Shown: one piece after another, positions 61,371-64,000 of the stretch
Numbering within the stretch: the stretch's first letter is position 1
Layout of the letters: the number at the start of each line of letters is the position of its first letter
Assembly: GCF_900105055.1 (NCBI RefSeq)
Contig: NZ_FNTA01000004.1
Location: 5,859,501 to 5,923,500, forward strand
Source of the DNA: Amycolatopsis lurida
GTDB taxonomy: Bacteria > Actinomycetota > Actinomycetes > Mycobacteriales > Pseudonocardiaceae
Direction: 5' to 3'
Length of the DNA: 64,000 bases
Notes under the pieces: generated by a model
Seen by the model: only the letters and a program-made list of their open reading frames with translations
The model's database searches: none
What the model was told of the DNA's origin: nothing
Position numbers and translations under genes: made by a program

Positions 61371-62624
61371 TCAGGGCTCGAAGGCGTTCCCGGTCGCGAT
61401 CTTCGGCCGCCCCAGTTCCACCGGCTCCCCGATGCGAGCCCGCCGGTAAACGGCGACGGTCGCTTCGGCGATCCGGCCCCAGTCGAAGTCCGCGGCCAGG
61501 CGCGACTGCGCGGTCAGCGCGCGGCGGGCGGCGGCGACCTCGTCGTCCAGGACCGTCTCGACGGCGTCCCCGAGGGCGTCGACGTCGCCGGGGCTGAACG
61601 CCAGGCCGGTCTCGCCGTCGACGACGACCTCGCCGAGCCCGCCCGCGGTCGAAGCCACCAGCGGCGCCTTCGCGGCGGCCGCCTCCAGCGCGACGATCCC
61701 GAACGGTTCGTACCGGCTGGGCAGCACGACGGCGTCGGCCGCGGCCAGGACGGCGCGCAGTTCGCGGTCGGAGAGGTGCCCGACGAAGTCCACCGCGCGG
61801 CGGACGCGCAGCTTGCGGGCCTGGTCGACCAGTTCCTCCAGATGCCGTCCCTTGCCGGCGACGACCAGCCGCGTCCCCGGTTTGGCGCGGCGGATCCGGG
61901 GGAGCGCGGCGAGCAGGTCCTGCACGCCCTTCTCCCATTCCAGCCGTCCGAAGTAGAGCAGCAGCGGCGCGCCGGAGGGACTGTAGACCTCGCGCGCATG
62001 CGCGACCTCTTCCGCGGGCACCTGCCAGGTGCGTTCCTCGATGCCGTTGTGGATCACGGTGACCGCGTCGCCGTCGACCTCGAAGAGGTGCGCCACCTCG
62101 CGGCGCATGGCCTGCGAGCAGGTGATCAGCGCGTCCGAGCGGTTCGCGAGCCACCATTCGACCGAGTGAACCTGCTGGTTCAGCGGATGCGAGAGCCAGC
62201 CGGAATGCCGTCCGGCCTCGGTGGCGTGGATCGTGCCGACCAGCGGCACCCGCGCCGCCTCGGCGATCGCGATCGCGGGATGGGTGACCAGCCAGTCGTG
62301 CGCGTGCACCACGTCCGGCTGCCAGGTGCGCAGCAGGTCGGTGGCGGCTCGGACCATCGCGTGCCCCATGGCCAGCGTCCACGCGACGAGGTCCCGTTCG
62401 AAGGTCACGTGCATCGGATCCTCGGCGACCCGGATGATCCGGACGCCCTCGACCACGCGATCGGTCCTCGGATGGGTCTCGGCGTCGGTGCCCGCCGTGT
62501 GACGGCACAGGACGACCACGTCGTGCCCCTGCCGGGCGAGATGCCGGGCCAGGGCGTGGACGTGCCGTGCGAGTCCGCCGACGACCACGGGTGGGTACTC
62601 CCACGACAACATCAGCACGCGCAT
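61371..62624 (-). CDS. GT4 glycosyltransferase, Rv3032-like alpha-glucan synthase
   Basis: Protein of 417 residues with GT-B fold of family 4. N-terminal MRVLMLSWEYPPVVVGGLAR (glycogen-synthase-like glycine turn), catalytic-side HDWLVTHPAIAIAEAARVPL, donor-site block LLYFGRLEWEKGVQDLLAAL and the E-x7-E motif RYEPFGIVALEAAA. The N-terminus is very close to mycobacterial Rv3032, which elongates alpha-1,4-glucan for methylglucose lipopolysaccharide and capsule glucan. The Rv3031-like GH57 neighbour is absent in view. Links to the glucan phosphorylase at 14458 by pathway only. Confidence 0.88.
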   Translation of the reverse strand: MRVLMLSWEYPPVVVGGLARHVHALARHLARQGHDVVVLCRHTAGTDAETHPRTDRVVEGVRIIRVAEDPMHVTFERDLVAWTLAMGHAMVRAATDLLRTWQPDVVHAHDWLVTHPAIAIAEAARVPLVGTIHATEAGRHSGWLSHPLNQQVHSVEWWLANRSDALITCSQAMRREVAHLFEVDGDAVTVIHNGIEERTWQVPAEEVAHAREVYSPSGAPLLLYFGRLEWEKGVQDLLAALPRIRRAKPGTRLVVAGKGRHLEELVDQARKLRVRRAVDFVGHLSDRELRAVLAAADAVVLPSRYEPFGIVALEAAAAKAPLVASTAGGLGEVVVDGETGLAFSPGDVDALGDAVETVLDDEVAAARRALTAQSRLAADFDWGRIAEATVAVYRRARIGEPVELGRPKIATGNAFEP

Positions 62625-62732
62625 GGGTGGAGGTTACTCGTGAGTCGGTCGTCACCGGGACCGGGCGATCACCCCTGCCGGTGAACCCGATCGAGGGCGA
62701 CAGGAGCGGCGATCTTTGCCACCATCGGAGTG

Positions 62733-64000
62733 ATGACCTCCTCGGTGAACGCGGCCGGACCGGCCTTCGAAACCGTCGAACCGGTGCTCTCGACGCCGTG
62801 GTCCGCGCAGGTCGGGCCCGGCGACGCGCTGCCGGAGTACCCGCGTCCGCGGCTGGTCCGCGAACGCTGGCTGAACCTCAACGGCGTCTGGGAGTACGCG
62901 GGCAGCGGCGCGTCCGGCCGGAACGGGTACGGCGAGCGGATCCTGGTGCCGTTCCCGCTGGAGTCGGCGCTCTCCGGTATCGGGCGGCGGGACGAAACCC
63001 TCTGGTACCGCAAGGTTTTCAAGGTCCCGTCCGGCTGGGACGGTCAGCGCGTCCTGCTCCACTTCGGCGCTGTCGACCAGTCCGCCGAGGTCTGGGTCAA
63101 CAATCAGAAAGTGGCTGTCCACGAAGGGGGGTACACGGCCTTCAGCGCGGACATCACCGACGTGGTGCGGCCGTCGGGATCGCAGGAACTGACGGTCCGC
63201 GCGACGGACCGCACCGACGCTTCGACCCACCCCGTCGGCAAGCAGCGGAACGACCCGAAAGGGATCTTCTACACCGCCGCGTCGGGTATCTGGCAGACCG
63301 TCTGGCTGGAGCCGGTGCCGTCCGAGCACGTCCGGGATCTTCAGGTGACGCCAGACCTCGAAGGGGTGACGGTTGTGCCCAAGGTCACAGGCGGCGCCCG
63401 CGTGGAGCTGATCGTGAGCGAGCCCGATGGACCGGAAGTGGCACGCGTCGCGGAGGACGTGGGACGCCGCTTGCGCGCGGAGGTGCCTTCGCCGCGCCTC
63501 TGGACGCCCGACGATCCGTATCTCTACGACCTCCAGGTCCGCTTGCTCGACGAGAGCGGCACCGCGCTCGACGTCGTCGAGTCCTACACCGGGCTCCGCA
63601 CGATCGGGACGGTCGCCGACGCCCAGGGCAGGCCTCGGATCGCGCTCAACGGCCGGATCACCTTCCTCCACGGCCCGCTCGACCAGGGGTACTGGCCGGA
63701 CGGGATCCACACCGCCCCCACCGACGAGGCGTTGCGGTTCGACCTGGAGAAGACCAAGGAACTCGGCTTCAATTTCGTCCGCAAACACGTCAAGGTCGAG
63801 CCGGAGCGCTGGTATCACTGGGCGGATCGGCTGGGCCTGCTCGTCTGGCAGGACATGCCGTCGCTCACCGTCTCCTTCGACGGCCCGCCCGGCACCGCGC
63901 CCGATCCGGTGCCGGAGGCGAAGGCGCGGTTCGAAGCGGAACTGATCGAGATGATCGAGCAGTTGCGCGGCATGACCTCGATCGTCGGCTGGGTGCCGTT
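62733..64000 (+). CDS. Glycoside hydrolase family 2 enzyme (3' end outside window)
   Basis: The 422 visible residues give the GH2 order. Sugar-binding jelly roll from about 40 (ERWLNLNGVWEYAG, WYRKVFKVPSGWDGQRVLLH, AEVWVNNQKVAVHEGGYTAF), immunoglobulin-like domain (about 190-290), and start of the TIM barrel (GPLDQGYWPDGIHTAPTDEA, ELGFNFVRKHVKVEPERWYH, GLLVWQDMPSL). Catalytic Glu residues lie beyond base 64000. No signal peptide is seen, so it is probably cytoplasmic. ATG 62733 with GTG 62730 just before; ribosome site poor. Beta-galactosidase, glucuronidase or mannosidase activity cannot be told apart from this part. Confidence 0.87.
   Translation, partial: MTSSVNAAGPAFETVEPVLSTPWSAQVGPGDALPEYPRPRLVRERWLNLNGVWEYAGSGASGRNGYGERILVPFPLESALSGIGRRDETLWYRKVFKVPSGWDGQRVLLHFGAVDQSAEVWVNNQKVAVHEGGYTAFSADITDVVRPSGSQELTVRATDRTDASTHPVGKQRNDPKGIFYTAASGIWQTVWLEPVPSEHVRDLQVTPDLEGVTVVPKVTGGARVELIVSEPDGPEVARVAEDVGRRLRAEVPSPRLWTPDDPYLYDLQVRLLDESGTALDVVESYTGLRTIGTVADAQGRPRIALNGRITFLHGPLDQGYWPDGIHTAPTDEALRFDLEKTKELGFNFVRKHVKVEPERWYHWADRLGLLVWQDMPSLTVSFDGPPGTAPDPVPEAKARFEAELIEMIEQLRGMTSIVGWVP

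Noticed and set aside
1..64000. tRNA, rRNA or riboswitch
   Set aside because: I saw no cloverleaf, ribosomal sequence or known riboswitch core; a covariance-model scan would be needed to be sure.

Overview
The window is high-GC actinobacterial chromosome. Gene content (RamB beside isocitrate lyase and malate synthase, ECF41-type sigma factor, MTH1187 family, DUF3817, F420-type nitroreductase domain, 13E12/DUF222 HNH protein, many GTG starts) points to a Pseudonocardiales member, most likely Amycolatopsis or a close relative. That assignment is from gene flavour, not from a marker gene. I see no rRNA, tRNA, CRISPR array, transposase or prophage.

Layout. 1-1461: LytS/LytTR-type two-component pair, response regulator cut by the window edge. 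2077-9604: a mannoside-use locus. A LacI-family regulator heads a five-gene operon with GTGA/ATGA overlaps (lacI-type regulator, manA, sugar ABC ATPase, permease, lipoprotein binding protein), divergent from a secreted GH92 alpha-mannosidase. The 12-bp palindrome GACAACGTTGTC occurs at both divergent starts and once inside manA. 9808-17194: housekeeping genes, including DUF3817, MarR, a thiamine-binding-type protein, a YbbN-like thioredoxin, a zinc metallopeptidase lipoprotein and alpha-glucan phosphorylase. 17516-20311: a small type VII secretion-like island, two paralogous proteins flanking two WXG100-like proteins. 20308-21433: rhodanese and cysteine dioxygenase, preceded by a candidate cysteine leader-peptide attenuator. 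21567-29918: orphan ABC ATPase, crotonase, methyltransferases, HAD phosphatase, DUF427, AraC regulator, thioesterase, two GNATs and a decayed phosphotransferase gene. 30339-34309: HNH protein, nitroreductase-hemerythrin fusion and fatty-acid desaturase. 34314-43792: regulators and enzymes (TetR operon, DoxX, VOC, a LexA paralogue, MarR/VOC pair, XRE, metallo-hydrolase, esterase). 43892-48131: FAD monooxygenase, ECF41 sigma factor, NDH-2-like oxidoreductase and NmrA. 48107-55657: SUKH-like protein, NlpC/P60 hydrolase, nucleoside hydrolase, acyltransferase, NADAR protein, threonine ammonia-lyase, lipoprotein serpin and a second NmrA protein. 55736-60382: RamB and the glyoxylate shunt (aceA, aceB). 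60752-64000: small secreted Cys peptide, Rv3032-like glycosyltransferase and the 5' part of a GH2 enzyme.

Regulation is unusually legible. Several regulators have paired palindromes at their own start (LacI, TetR, MarR), RamB-like boxes lie before aceA, and a TANNNT box 6-8 nt before the start codon suggests leaderless transcription for several genes. Convergent gene pairs either abut or overlap by a few bases, or hold a long perfect palindrome; three palindrome families recur in the window. Two decayed genes (29221-29416 and 38970-39236) show ongoing loss of accessory genes.
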